NCBI RefSeq assembly: GCF_019929225.1
Contig: NZ_JAHZPA010000005.1
Span: 62,001-126,000, forward strand
Reading direction: 5' to 3'
DNA from: Streptococcus sanguinis
Lineage (GTDB): Bacteria > Bacillota > Bacilli > Lactobacillales > Streptococcaceae
Length of the DNA stretch: 64,000 bases
How positions within the stretch are numbered: the first letter of the stretch is position 1; each line of letters opens with the position of its first letter. Of the stretch, positions 26,549 to 35,034 are shown one piece after another. A model generated the notes under the pieces. The model was not told the DNA's origin and did no database searches. It saw only the letters and a list, made by a program, of their open reading frames with translations. The translations under genes were made by a program, and so were the position numbers.

Positions 26549-27817
26549 ATGCCAGAAAACCTCGCCCTGCGCATGCGGCCTACTGACATTGATCAGATTA
26601 TCGGTCAGCAGCATCTGGTCGGACCTGGAAAAATCATCCGTCGCATGGTTGAAGCCAACCGCCTGTCCTCGATGATTCTCTACGGGCCACCCGGCATCGG
26701 CAAAACCTCCATCGCTTCGGCTATTGCCGGCACAACTAAATATGCCTTTCGGACCTTTAATGCGACGGTAGATAGCAAGAAACGCCTACAAGAGATTGCT
26801 GAAGAAGCGAAATTTTCCGGCGGACTGGTGCTCCTGCTAGACGAGATTCACCGCTTGGACAAGACCAAGCAAGACTTTCTGCTGCCGCTCTTAGAAAGCG
26901 GTCTGGTCATCATGATTGGAGCGACGACAGAAAATCCTTTCTTCTCTGTCACCCCTGCCATCCGAAGCCGGGTTCAGATATTTGAGCTTGAGCCCCTCAG
27001 CAACGACGACATCCGAAAAGCCATCCAGCTAGCCTTGACGGATAAGGAACGAGGATTTGATTTCCCAGTGGAGCTAGACGATGAGGCTCTGGATTTCATT
27101 GCTATCTCTACCAACGGAGACCTGCGCTCTGCCTACAATTCACTGGATCTAGCCGTGCTCTCTACCCCAGAAGATGACAAGGGAATCCGCCATATCACGC
27201 TCGATGTGATGGAAAACAGCCTGCAAAAGAGCTACATCACCATGGATAAGGATGGAGACGGCCATTACGATGTCCTCTCTGCCCTGCAGAAGTCCATCCG
27301 CGGCTCCGATGTCAATGCCAGTCTCCACTACGCAGCTCGTCTCGTTGAGGCAGGAGACCTGCCTAGCCTAGCTCGACGCCTGACCGTTATCGCTTACGAA
27401 GATATCGGCCTGGCAAATCCCGACGCCCAAATCCACACTGTCACAGCTCTGGAGGCTGCCCAGCGGATTGGTTTTCCTGAAGCCCGGATCCTCATTGCCA
27501 ATATTGTCATTGATCTGGCTCTATCGCCCAAGTCCAACTCAGCCTATCTAGCCATGGACAAGGCCCTAGCTGACTTACGAAAGAATGGAAACCTGCCTAT
27601 CCCTCGCCACTTACGAGATGGCCACTATGCCGGCAGTAAGGAACTGGGCAACTCACAAGACTATCTCTACCCTCACTCCTATTCTGGCAATTGGGTCAAG
27701 CAGGACTATCTGCCTGACAAGATAAAAGATGCCAATTACTTCACGCCTAATGAGAATGGCAAATACGAGCGAGCCCTTGGAATGACTAAGGATAAGATTG
27801 ATGACTTAAAAAAATGA
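26549..27817 (+). CDS. rarA: Replication-associated recombination protein A (AAA+ ATPase)
   Basis: A 422-residue AAA+ ATPase of the RarA/MgsA/WRNIP1 family acting at stalled replication forks. Walker A GPPGIGKTS (near residue 47), Walker B LLLDEIHRLD, sensor GATTENPFFSV, and the C-terminal tetramerisation region (YEDIGLANPDA). The start MPENLALRMRP follows AAAGGAAA; an upstream in-frame ATG lies six codons before it. 6S RNA follows directly; the same adjacency is known in Bacillus (bsrA next to yrvN). Confidence 0.95.
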   Translation: MPENLALRMRPTDIDQIIGQQHLVGPGKIIRRMVEANRLSSMILYGPPGIGKTSIASAIAGTTKYAFRTFNATVDSKKRLQEIAEEAKFSGGLVLLLDEIHRLDKTKQDFLLPLLESGLVIMIGATTENPFFSVTPAIRSRVQIFELEPLSNDDIRKAIQLALTDKERGFDFPVELDDEALDFIAISTNGDLRSAYNSLDLAVLSTPEDDKGIRHITLDVMENSLQKSYITMDKDGDGHYDVLSALQKSIRGSDVNASLHYAARLVEAGDLPSLARRLTVIAYEDIGLANPDAQIHTVTALEAAQRIGFPEARILIANIVIDLALSPKSNSAYLAMDKALADLRKNGNLPIPRHLRDGHYAGSKELGNSQDYLYPHSYSGNWVKQDYLPDKIKDANYFTPNENGKYERALGMTKDKIDDLKK

Positions 27818-27885
27818 TGACATCGTTTGCAAAAAATCACATTTTTCTCTTGAATTTTTCAAAATTTATGGTATCATAATTATAG

Positions 27886-28078
27886 AAACGCTGTGGTGTA
27901 CGACTTCACACTTAAGTGTTGACCGACTATTTTTTGTATTATTAGGGAAACAAAAGACTTCTAACAGCATGCAAGCCGTGTCACGCGGAAGCAGCTTCAG
28001 TTAGAGCGAGTTGCCCACCTGCTTAATTGCGCGGGTTCAATACAAATCGTGAAGGTCCGGCACCAATACAGCTTTTTC
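27886..28078 (+). ncRNA. ssrS: 6S RNA (RNA polymerase-binding regulator)
   Basis: About 190 nt of non-coding sequence between rarA and tRNA-Lys. The ends pair: CTGTGGTG (27891-27898) with CACC and ACAG (28061-28070), followed by CTTTTTCTA. Between them lie imperfect stems around a large internal bubble, the 6S design that mimics an open promoter and binds sigma-70-type holoenzyme. A promoter-like TATCATAAT lies at 27872-27880. The position next to rarA supports the call; a covariance-model search would confirm it. Confidence 0.72.
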
Positions 28079-28082
28079 TATT

Positions 28083-28155
28083 GCCTCCTTAGCTCAGCTG
28101 GCAGAGCAGCGGACTCTTAATCCGTGGGTCGCAGGTTCGATCCCTGCAGGGGGCA
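28083..28155 (+). tRNA. tRNA-Lys (anticodon CTT)
   Basis: A 73-nt tRNA: acceptor GCCTCCT/AGGGGGC, anticodon arm GGA-CTCTTAA-TCC with anticodon CTT, and T arm GCAGG-TTCGATC-CCTGC. CCA is not encoded. The last 11 bases (28145-28155) recur at 52684-52694 and form the attachment core of the ICE that begins here; the tRNA stays intact. Confidence 0.95.
28145..28155. repeat. Left attachment core (attL)
   Basis: TGCAGGGGGCA, the 3' end of tRNA-Lys, repeated exactly at 52684-52694. Confidence 0.85.
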
Positions 28156-28170
28156 CTAGGTCAAAACGTG

Positions 28171-28197
28171 AAAAAGCCTATTCCAATAGGCTTTTTT
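28171..28197. terminator. Bidirectional terminator between tRNA-Lys and integrase
   Basis: AAAAAGCCTA pairs with TAGGCTTTTT around TTCCAA, with T-runs on both strands. It serves the tRNA (rightward) and the integrase gene (leftward), whose stop codon lies inside it. Confidence 0.85.
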
Positions 28198-29389
28198 CTT
28201 GTGTTTTTGAGACTTGTCCGCCAGTTTGTCCGCCATCTTTTCTTTTCTCAATCTCAGCCCACTCATCTTTCGTCTCCTGTAATAAATGAATATAGATTTC
28301 TCGCAACATGGTTGTGTCCTTATGACCGAACCATTTTGCCAGGACTTCCAAAGGAACGCCTTCTCGAACTTTTACACTTCCATAAGTATGCCGGGCTCCA
28401 TAAGTAGTAATCAAAGGCTCAATTTTCAACTTCTTTAAAATTTTTTTCAAGGTTTGATTTAAAGTTGTTTCATCTGGTACAGGCCACTTCTTACCATACT
28501 GAAAAAAGACAAAATCCTGCTCATTAACTAAGTTCAAAATTTTTAATATTTTTTCTTGTTCCTCCTTTAAATCTCTTAAAATCTTTATGGCTTGACTATT
28601 CACCGGCACCCTTCTAACAGATGGATTCCTACGGTTAATTCTGCGATAATGATAATCATTCTTCGGCGGAACAATAGTATGCTTATGAGAAGACCAACGA
28701 CTATGAGTATAAATCTCTTGATTTTCAAAATCAACATCCGACCATTTCAAAGCCAAGATTTCCCCCGGTCTCAAACCAATCACAAACTGAAAATAAAGAA
28801 CATGCGGAACAACAGATTTTCTATAATCCATAAACATCAGCAGATACTCCACCACTCTGTCATAATCAGCCTGGCTATGCAGAAATTTTCTATCCGGATG
28901 CTTCCGTTCCTTCATAGAATTAAGCTTGATGTTCTTCAAGAAACTATCATCAATCGGTATTTTATCCGCTTTAGCAAATTCAACTGCCTTTGCAATATTA
29001 GCATTCATACGCCCCAGCTCATTCAGCTCACAGCGCTCACCATAAGAATTTAAAAATTTCTGATACTTAGAACGAACAATATGAGAAACACGTATATCTC
29101 CAAAATATTCTTTAATAACCTCCCTACGGCGTGTATAACGATTTTTTGTTTCAATATCAATATTCTGAGGCATGATTTCAACCTCCAACCAACTATCAAA
29201 TAATTCAACCAAAGTCAATGGATTTTCATACACAGAAAGTTGGCCATTAGCTAACTGCATTTCAATTTCTTTAGCTTTAGCAGCAGCCTCTTTTTTTGTT
29301 TTAAACCCACTGCCGCTATATGATCTATGCAGAGTTGTCTTTTTTATTTCATAACTCCAAGTCTTCCCACGCTTTCGGATTCTAGCCAT
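28178..29389 (-). CDS. int: Tyrosine-recombinase integrase
   Basis: A 403-residue phage/ICE-type integrase. Basic N-terminal arm-binding domain (KRGKTWSYEIKK, FKTKKEAAAKAKEIE), SAM-like core-binding domain about residues 65-170, then the catalytic domain: first Arg in GLRPGEILALKW, HxxR box reading TTYGARHTYGS, GHKDTTMLREIYIH with the nucleophile Tyr. In the HxxR box the usual His is Tyr, one base change (CAT to TAT). It lies next to attL and directs integration and, with the neighbouring DUF3173 protein, excision. It overlaps that gene by 8 bp. Confidence 0.93.
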   Translation of the reverse strand: MARIRKRGKTWSYEIKKTTLHRSYSGSGFKTKKEAAAKAKEIEMQLANGQLSVYENPLTLVELFDSWLEVEIMPQNIDIETKNRYTRRREVIKEYFGDIRVSHIVRSKYQKFLNSYGERCELNELGRMNANIAKAVEFAKADKIPIDDSFLKNIKLNSMKERKHPDRKFLHSQADYDRVVEYLLMFMDYRKSVVPHVLYFQFVIGLRPGEILALKWSDVDFENQEIYTHSRWSSHKHTIVPPKNDYHYRRINRRNPSVRRVPVNSQAIKILRDLKEEQEKILKILNLVNEQDFVFFQYGKKWPVPDETTLNQTLKKILKKLKIEPLITTYGARHTYGSVKVREGVPLEVLAKWFGHKDTTMLREIYIHLLQETKDEWAEIEKRKDGGQTGGQVSKTQEKSLLE

Positions 29390-29570
29390 TTTGAATTTTC
29401 CTTCCTAAAACTCGATAAATATATTCTTGCGGAATCTCTACTTTCCGTTGATTCCGATAAAACAAAAAACCATCTTGAACTAGCAAATCAACCGCCTGCT
29501 TCAAAACCTTACGAGCCTTATAGTCACTCATTTCATTTAACAAATCTTGCTTATTAACCGTATCTCTCAT
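29382..29570 (-). CDS. xis: DUF3173-like small DNA-binding protein (excisionase-like)
   Basis: A 62-residue protein (VNKQDLLNEMSDYKARKVLKQ, then VEIPQEYIYRVLG) like the DUF3173 proteins found before integrase genes in streptococcal ICEs. The helix-turn-helix-like part would bind near the attachment site and set the direction of recombination. AGGAGG precedes the start. It overlaps int by 8 bp. Excisionase function is inferred from position and size. Confidence 0.65.
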   Translation of the reverse strand: MRDTVNKQDLLNEMSDYKARKVLKQAVDLLVQDGFLFYRNQRKVEIPQEYIYRVLGRKIQNG

Positions 29571-29590
29571 ATCATTTCCTCCTTTTTACA

Positions 29591-29618
29591 AAAAAAAAGC
29601 AAGCCTGCTTAGACTTGC
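29591..29618 (-). terminator. Terminator of the GNAT-ASCH-kinase operon
   Basis: Read leftward, GCAAG..CTTGC (with internal pairs) is followed by a run of nine Ts. It insulates the cargo operon from the int genes. Confidence 0.8.
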
Positions 29619-29628
29619 CCTTAGATAC

Positions 29629-30147
29629 TCAATATAGGAATTGTTTTAGTTCCTCCAATTTTAAATCACTATCATAAATAAAAACCGGAATATCTTTTAA
29701 ACGAGAGAACTCCAAAACTTGATTCTGCTCCTTATCTTGAAAAGATTCAATCAAATTTTGTTCCCAATGCTCATTGTCCCTTTTCTCTAACCTCTCTCGA
29801 ATAATGGCAGGCTGCTCTATTTTTAATATAATTTTACTGATTTCCAAACCATCAAAAGTAGAAAAAGGCAGTTCAACAATTTCCCTTGAATGATTCAAAA
29901 GGGTAAAATGTCCATCTAATATCACAACATTATTGTCCTTAAATGGATAATGAGCTAATTCTTGCTTCCAAAGTTCTTGATTATTAGCTATATTTTTTGT
30001 GAATTTATCAGATGACTGTATTTTATTTCCTGCTTGTCGAATTAAGTCGCTGATTGACAGAGCAACAAGTCGTACATCTTTTTTTAAATTCTCTAACAGA
30101 GTTGTTTTACCGACTCCATGAACACCTACTAGTAAAATATATTTCAA
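29629..30147 (-). CDS. P-loop ATPase/kinase-like protein (cargo operon, third gene)
   Basis: A 172-residue P-loop protein. Walker A is GVHGVGKTT at the N-terminus; a strand NNVVILDGHF fits Walker B, and a lid-like basic region IIRERLEKRDNEHW follows. Size and motifs resemble nucleotide or nucleoside kinases (AAA_33-like) more than motor ATPases. It starts one base after the ASCH stop, so the three genes form one tight unit. The phosphoryl acceptor is unknown. Composition is AT-rich compared with the chromosome, as in the whole cargo operon. Confidence 0.7.
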   Translation of the reverse strand: MKYILLVGVHGVGKTTLLENLKKDVRLVALSISDLIRQAGNKIQSSDKFTKNIANNQELWKQELAHYPFKDNNVVILDGHFTLLNHSREIVELPFSTFDGLEISKIILKIEQPAIIRERLEKRDNEHWEQNLIESFQDKEQNQVLEFSRLKDIPVFIYDSDLKLEELKQFLY

Positions 30148-30148
30148 A

Positions 30149-30532
30149 CTAATACCTCCCTATATAACAAAAAGATTGAGGTGCAGCTTTTATAGTAGAA
30201 TCAAATTCTGATAATTCAAGATGTTGCTTGTACTCTTTAAACATTTTAATCTGAATAGCAAAACCACTGTCTCTATCTTTAAAGTACTCATAGAAATATT
30301 CCTCTGAAATACCGGATTGATGTTTAGTATCATTCCATAATTTATCAATATTTTCTTCTAAAATAGTTTCAATTTCAAATTCTCCAACTACTTTACCGTA
30401 TGGCTTCGTTGCGTAAACTACGATGGAAGAAACATCAGGACGCTTAAAAACCTTTTTCCGATACTCGAACTTTTTCCTCCCTTCTATAATTTCTTCTACA
30501 AACTCTGGCTTAATTGATAATAAAGCTTTCAT
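30149..30532 (-). CDS. ASCH-domain protein (cargo operon, second gene)
   Basis: A 127-residue single-domain ASCH protein (PUA-like fold). N-terminal LLSIKPEFVEEIIEGRKKFEYRK and VVGEFEIETI are the ASCH hallmarks. ASCH proteins bind RNA or nucleosides; E. coli YqfB is an ASCH amidohydrolase of N4-acetylcytidine. Compared with YqfB's GRKTIT motif the Lys is kept here but the catalytic Thr position is Glu, so the same chemistry cannot be assumed. It overlaps the GNAT gene by 23 bp. Confidence 0.8.
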   Translation of the reverse strand: MKALLSIKPEFVEEIIEGRKKFEYRKKVFKRPDVSSIVVYATKPYGKVVGEFEIETILEENIDKLWNDTKHQSGISEEYFYEYFKDRDSGFAIQIKMFKEYKQHLELSEFDSTIKAAPQSFCYIGRY

Positions 30533-31556
30533 TTATTTCACCCATTTCTAAAATATTGTAAAATTGATTATCTGTCAAAGTTAGATAGCCAAAATATTCA
30601 TCTCTATCTAATCCAACTTGCTCAATTAAATCTCTTCTAACAATCCTTCTCTCCAGAGGAAGATTGTATAACATTTTGATAATGTATGGATAACGTTTAG
30701 TATTCCAAAAGTTAATTAACTCATTTTGTGTAAAAATTGTGCCTTTCCCGCAATACTGAAGAAAGTCCCCTATTGAAACAAAATCGTATATACTAATCAC
30801 TTCTACAACTGTACAAATAGACGTGGCAACAGAAGAGTACTCTGCGGCCCTCCCACCCTCAGCAGTTCGATATATAACAACCAAATCCCCCGGAAACATA
30901 TTCTGAACCCCGACCATCTTCGTTAGATAAATCTTTTCACTAGTATTAGTAAAAGACAAATCCTCAATCACATGAGTACGTTCAGTATTTAATCTTGAGT
31001 TTGGAAATAATTTTGTATGAAAATCAGGCCAAATTCCAAGTAAATGTTTCTGGGAATTCACTCCTAAATTAATTCTTGGAAAATCTTTGTAGATATCATT
31101 AAAAACTGCCAAGTCTTTATAATAAACTAACTCTCCATTATTCTTCGTTCCCCATTGACGAAATCCGAATTTTTTAAAAAGATTAATTAAACCTTCCTGT
31201 CCAGGAAACAGAGTAACATATGTAAAATCATACTCTTCATTAAGCATTTTTCTTAAAATAATACTCAAAAAACGTTGCCCCAGAACTGTGCCATGAGAAT
31301 CAATCTTAAAGGTACCAATTTTCAAACGGCGTCTCATATCAAAAGAAGGAGTAATATTTTCATCAGCTTCTACTTCATCTTTAAGATACAAAAAGCCCAA
31401 TAATTGATTGTAATCCTCTAAAATATAGGCGTACTCTCCGCTTTTTCTACTAAGCCAAGAATTGAACTCCGGATAATCAGCCCTTAGAGAATCAAAAAAA
31501 GGATTTCCAAAATCAAGACTGCCAATTTTAACCTTTTGAATCACATCATTTTTCAT
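30510..31556 (-). CDS. GNAT-like acetyltransferase fused to a PUA/ASCH-like domain (cargo operon, first gene)
   Basis: A 348-residue two-domain protein. The N-terminal half has GNAT-like features (YILEDYNQLLGFLYLKDE, LGQRFLSIILRK, LFKKFGFRQWG). The C-terminal part (MFPGDLVVIYRTAEGG to CGKGTIFTQNELINFW) looks like a PUA-like ASCH/EVE domain: a central GDLVVIYR strand, a CTVVEV strand and an aromatic end. Start MKNDVIQKV after GGAGGCAAATT. The combination suggests acetylation or recognition of a nucleic acid or nucleotide. It heads the operon; no partner gene outside the operon was identified. Confidence 0.65.
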   Translation of the reverse strand: MKNDVIQKVKIGSLDFGNPFFDSLRADYPEFNSWLSRKSGEYAYILEDYNQLLGFLYLKDEVEADENITPSFDMRRRLKIGTFKIDSHGTVLGQRFLSIILRKMLNEEYDFTYVTLFPGQEGLINLFKKFGFRQWGTKNNGELVYYKDLAVFNDIYKDFPRINLGVNSQKHLLGIWPDFHTKLFPNSRLNTERTHVIEDLSFTNTSEKIYLTKMVGVQNMFPGDLVVIYRTAEGGRAAEYSSVATSICTVVEVISIYDFVSIGDFLQYCGKGTIFTQNELINFWNTKRYPYIIKMLYNLPLERRIVRRDLIEQVGLDRDEYFGYLTLTDNQFYNILEMGEINESFIIN

Positions 31557-31620
31557 AATTTGCCTCCAAAAATTGATATAACTCATTATACCATAATTCC
31601 ACCATCCTTATTTAAAAATT

Positions 31621-32694
31621 TTAATGCCCATCCACATACCAGAGCTGTTTAGCTGTGGTTGCATCAATGACCCGATAAGCCACCGTCAGAGCTGGCACCC
31701 CTATCACATTCATCTCCGAAATCAGGATAGAACCGTCGCTCTTGACCTCCTCACAGAAGGCCACATGACCGTATGTCGGATCAGAGCCAGCTAGACCCTG
31801 AACAAAGGAAACAGCAGTGTGCTTTTTAGGGCTATGACTGGACGTATAGCCAGCCTTTTGCCCCCACTGACCACCGTTTCCCATGTAAGAATCGAACTGG
31901 ATTCCTAGCTGCTTCGCACGATTATAAACGTACCAAGTACACTGACCGGCTGGATAGGAAGCACTTCCTTCATAGGCATGCCCATCATACTGGCTGATGT
32001 TCCCCCAGCCCTCTGGCATAGCCGTTGAACTAGCACCGGTATTGTTATTCTGATTAAAGGTTGCCTGACCGTCTTTCAGGATGTCATAGATGACCTCCGC
32101 CCACTGTTCAATATCGCTGACCTTGGTCTGAGAATCGCTGATAGCCACCCCCTCATAATACTGGGACCAGTCGCGGGCCGCCTGTTTCGGGTCCGTGCTG
32201 GGACCGACCTTTTCTGTCACCTGTGCATAAGGACCGGTCAGCTCGGTACTCATGAGGTCCAGCTGGATGTCTTTCTCCAGCTTTTTCTCTTTGGCCTGGG
32301 CCCATCTATCCCCATTGATAGTCGAACTCCAGCCCGACCACTGATAGAAACCAGCTACGCCCCCGCTGGGATTGACAGCCTTGTAATCAAAGCCGCATTC
32401 CCGATAGGCCACGGCTAGGCTGCCACTCGCTCCCTGGAGGGTGAAGTGGTGCTGATTCATCAAGCGCCCGGCAAAGTCAAGAGCCGTCTGGGCCTGCTCC
32501 TCGCTCAGCTGGCGGCCGGTCTTCTCCGTGAATTTCTGTGCAAAGTCTGCGGCAGAAATCGAAACGCCACCTGAAGTGGTCGAGTAGGTTTTTGACGAGA
32601 CCGTACCGCCTCCGACCATCACAAACAACATAAACGAAAGAAAAAGGACGGACAGAGACCCCGCTCCGATCAGTCCTCTTTTTAGTGCTTTCAT
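31621..32694 (-). CDS. cwlT: CwlT-like two-domain cell-wall hydrolase
   Basis: A 357-residue secreted enzyme that opens peptidoglycan for the conjugation pore. One N-terminal membrane segment (residues 10-30), a lysozyme-like domain (about 50-190, FTLQGASGSLAVAYRECGFD, GVAGFYQWSGW), a linker, and a C-terminal CHAP amidase/endopeptidase domain with catalytic Cys in AGQCTWYVY and His in YGHVAF. Equivalent to CwlT of ICEBs1 and Orf14 of Tn916. Last gene of the leftward conjugation operon, 4 bp after the VirB6-like gene. Confidence 0.9.
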   Translation of the reverse strand: MKALKRGLIGAGSLSVLFLSFMLFVMVGGGTVSSKTYSTTSGGVSISAADFAQKFTEKTGRQLSEEQAQTALDFAGRLMNQHHFTLQGASGSLAVAYRECGFDYKAVNPSGGVAGFYQWSGWSSTINGDRWAQAKEKKLEKDIQLDLMSTELTGPYAQVTEKVGPSTDPKQAARDWSQYYEGVAISDSQTKVSDIEQWAEVIYDILKDGQATFNQNNNTGASSTAMPEGWGNISQYDGHAYEGSASYPAGQCTWYVYNRAKQLGIQFDSYMGNGGQWGQKAGYTSSHSPKKHTAVSFVQGLAGSDPTYGHVAFCEEVKSDGSILISEMNVIGVPALTVAYRVIDATTAKQLWYVDGH

Positions 32695-32697
32695 AAC

Positions 32698-35034
32698 TTA
32701 CTTTTTCCCCTTTCTAAACAAGTCCTCTGCCGGATTCTCCTCTAAGGTCCGTTTTTTCAGCTGCTCCTTTTGATACTCCCTTTTCAAACCTCGCACTGCA
32801 AGCCGATTTTTCAAAGGGTTTTTAGAGGAAGGCGGATTGTTTCTTTGTTTCTCCTCCCGGAACTGCTCAAAATCCGCCTCCTGTTTCAAGCGTTGATTCT
32901 TGCGCTCCAGACGCTCCAGGCGGCGACTTTCCCGCTCCTGATAGCTCTGCTGGACGGGTGTATCGGTATCTCCAGCCAAATCATGGATTTTAGAGCGCAG
33001 ACGCTCCGCTTTTGGCATGGTAAAGAGGTGGCTGAGGTTGTCCTTGCTGTCTTGCAGTTTCTGCTTAAACTCCGCTCTGGACTGGTGAGCTGCCTCCTTA
33101 TCCAGACTAGGACCCGCTCCATAGCGCAAGCGGTCATAGAGACCGGTCGCACCATTCTTGCCTGCTTTAAAGAGTGTACGAGCAGAATTGGCAGCCATAG
33201 CCAGACGAGCCGCAGAAAAGGCTGTTGCCGCCATCTTAACCGCTCCACTCCGCTGCAACATCCGAGCAGGAGACAAGCGATTCATTCCAGGTACCCGCGG
33301 CATAGAGAAGCGGTCAAAGCCGGACTGGGCTTTCTGGGCCAACTCTTTAGCCGACAGGGTGCCTCTGACAAAGAGATTCCCCAGCAAGTGGCGCAGCTTA
33401 AAGAGAATAACCCAGACCAAGCCCTGGATAATAGCCACCCAGAAGTAAACTTTGGTCATCCCTCCAGACACTCCCTCAATCAAGCTATTGACAAAGAGGA
33501 AAGCCCGGATGAAAAAGAGTCCCAGTGAGCCCAGGAGCACAAATTGAAAGAGTTTCTTTCCTGCATTACCTAGCACCTGTTCACAGCTCGGAATCATAGC
33601 CACAAAAAGCAGGAGCACCAGAAAGACCAGCAGGAAAATGGCTAGGTAGCGAAAGACAAAGGAAATGAGGCCAATCACAATTAAGGCAAAGCCGACAACT
33701 ACCGCTTTCACCAGAGAAGCCAGAGCCGTAAAAAATTTAACTCCCATAGCGTTAAAGGATAACTGCTCAATATCTGTATTTTTTTGAGCTAGCTTCTCAA
33801 CTTTCGCTTGCTCGCCTTTGGTCTCAAATAGGTCAATCACCTTATCCTCTGGAACATTGGTAATCTCTTGGTCCTTTAGCTTGTCTGCCTTGAAATTCAT
33901 AGCCAGAAAAGGGCGATAGACCAGCTGGTCGAAAATGGCTTCCTTGACCTTGGTCAGATTGTCACCAGACTGGCCTTGAATGCTTTTGCTGGCCTCACTA
34001 TCGTCCAGCTGGTCAAAGCCCTGAATCGCCATGCGAGTGATGTCTTGACCCATGCCATCTACCGCTTTGACGATTTTTGAGAGGTTATAGGTCGCGGGCA
34101 CCCTCGCATTCCCATAGTTGAGCTGAAGACCATTTTGCTGGTAGAGAAAGAGGGCAAAGAACCAGACCAAGATAAAGCGAAAGGCCCGGATCGGAAATTT
34201 TCGGGTCTTGAAAAATTCCACGACACCCCACATGAGAGAAACGCCATAAATGAGCCAGCGAAACTCTGTCATGAAGGTATTGAAAAAGTTAGCAGAGAAA
34301 TTCACCACCTTATCCAATTCCTGGTAGGTATTGGCTGAAAAGACCTGCTCCAGAACAATAATCGTCAGGCAATAAAGGGCCTTGGTCAAGAAAAAGATTC
34401 CCTGGCTGATGGCATTGACCGCCTTGGGCCAAATGTCCTCCGCATTGAAAAAGCCGCCTTCTACATAAATATAGGAGGTCAACTTAGACATGTCTCCCGG
34501 ATTTTCACTGTCCCGCGCCTGCTTCAAGTAGGTTTGAGCTTCCTCTGCAGCTTTTGCGTCTTCCTTCTTTGAGGCGATTTTTTCCTCAAAATTGTTCTGA
34601 GTGGTCTTTAGACCTTGAATCTGAGCCGCTGTCTCTTCTTCTGGATGGTCGGCTATATATTGCTTAATCTCCTCCATATCTTTTTCGGCTTGCTCCAGCT
34701 CCTTTGTAGAAGCGTCTTCCTTTTCAAGGGTCTGATCAACATTCTCAGCTTTCTGTTCGATAGACTGGTAGTTCCTGTCTTTGTCAATCTTCTTTTCAGA
34801 AGCTTCCTTTTGGTCCTGTGCCTCCTTTTTACGCTCCGCCTCCCTTTTCTGGGCCTCCTGAACATTGGGCGGAGCATAACCATTATTTTGCTTCGGAACA
34901 ATATTCTTATTAGGATTCTCATTCGTATAGCCATTGGCTCCTGGCCGAGGCGGCGTATTGGCCGACACCGCAGCCGGAACCAGAGCCAAGAGAAACAGGC
35001 CAATCACCGCCAGCCGTTTCAGAAATTTTAACAT
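32698..35034 (-). CDS. VirB6-like polytopic conjugation protein (ConG/Orf15-like)
   Basis: A 778-residue membrane protein. A signal peptide (AVIGLFLLALVPAAVSA) is followed by about 150 residues of charged coiled coil, then seven or so membrane segments (residues 200-560), and a basic cytoplasmic tail rich in RLERLERKNQR-type repeats. It should form the inner-membrane channel of the type IV secretion machine. Overlaps the VirB4 stop by one base. Confidence 0.85.
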   Translation of the reverse strand: MLKFLKRLAVIGLFLLALVPAAVSANTPPRPGANGYTNENPNKNIVPKQNNGYAPPNVQEAQKREAERKKEAQDQKEASEKKIDKDRNYQSIEQKAENVDQTLEKEDASTKELEQAEKDMEEIKQYIADHPEEETAAQIQGLKTTQNNFEEKIASKKEDAKAAEEAQTYLKQARDSENPGDMSKLTSYIYVEGGFFNAEDIWPKAVNAISQGIFFLTKALYCLTIIVLEQVFSANTYQELDKVVNFSANFFNTFMTEFRWLIYGVSLMWGVVEFFKTRKFPIRAFRFILVWFFALFLYQQNGLQLNYGNARVPATYNLSKIVKAVDGMGQDITRMAIQGFDQLDDSEASKSIQGQSGDNLTKVKEAIFDQLVYRPFLAMNFKADKLKDQEITNVPEDKVIDLFETKGEQAKVEKLAQKNTDIEQLSFNAMGVKFFTALASLVKAVVVGFALIVIGLISFVFRYLAIFLLVFLVLLLFVAMIPSCEQVLGNAGKKLFQFVLLGSLGLFFIRAFLFVNSLIEGVSGGMTKVYFWVAIIQGLVWVILFKLRHLLGNLFVRGTLSAKELAQKAQSGFDRFSMPRVPGMNRLSPARMLQRSGAVKMAATAFSAARLAMAANSARTLFKAGKNGATGLYDRLRYGAGPSLDKEAAHQSRAEFKQKLQDSKDNLSHLFTMPKAERLRSKIHDLAGDTDTPVQQSYQERESRRLERLERKNQRLKQEADFEQFREEKQRNNPPSSKNPLKNRLAVRGLKREYQKEQLKKRTLEENPAEDLFRKGKK

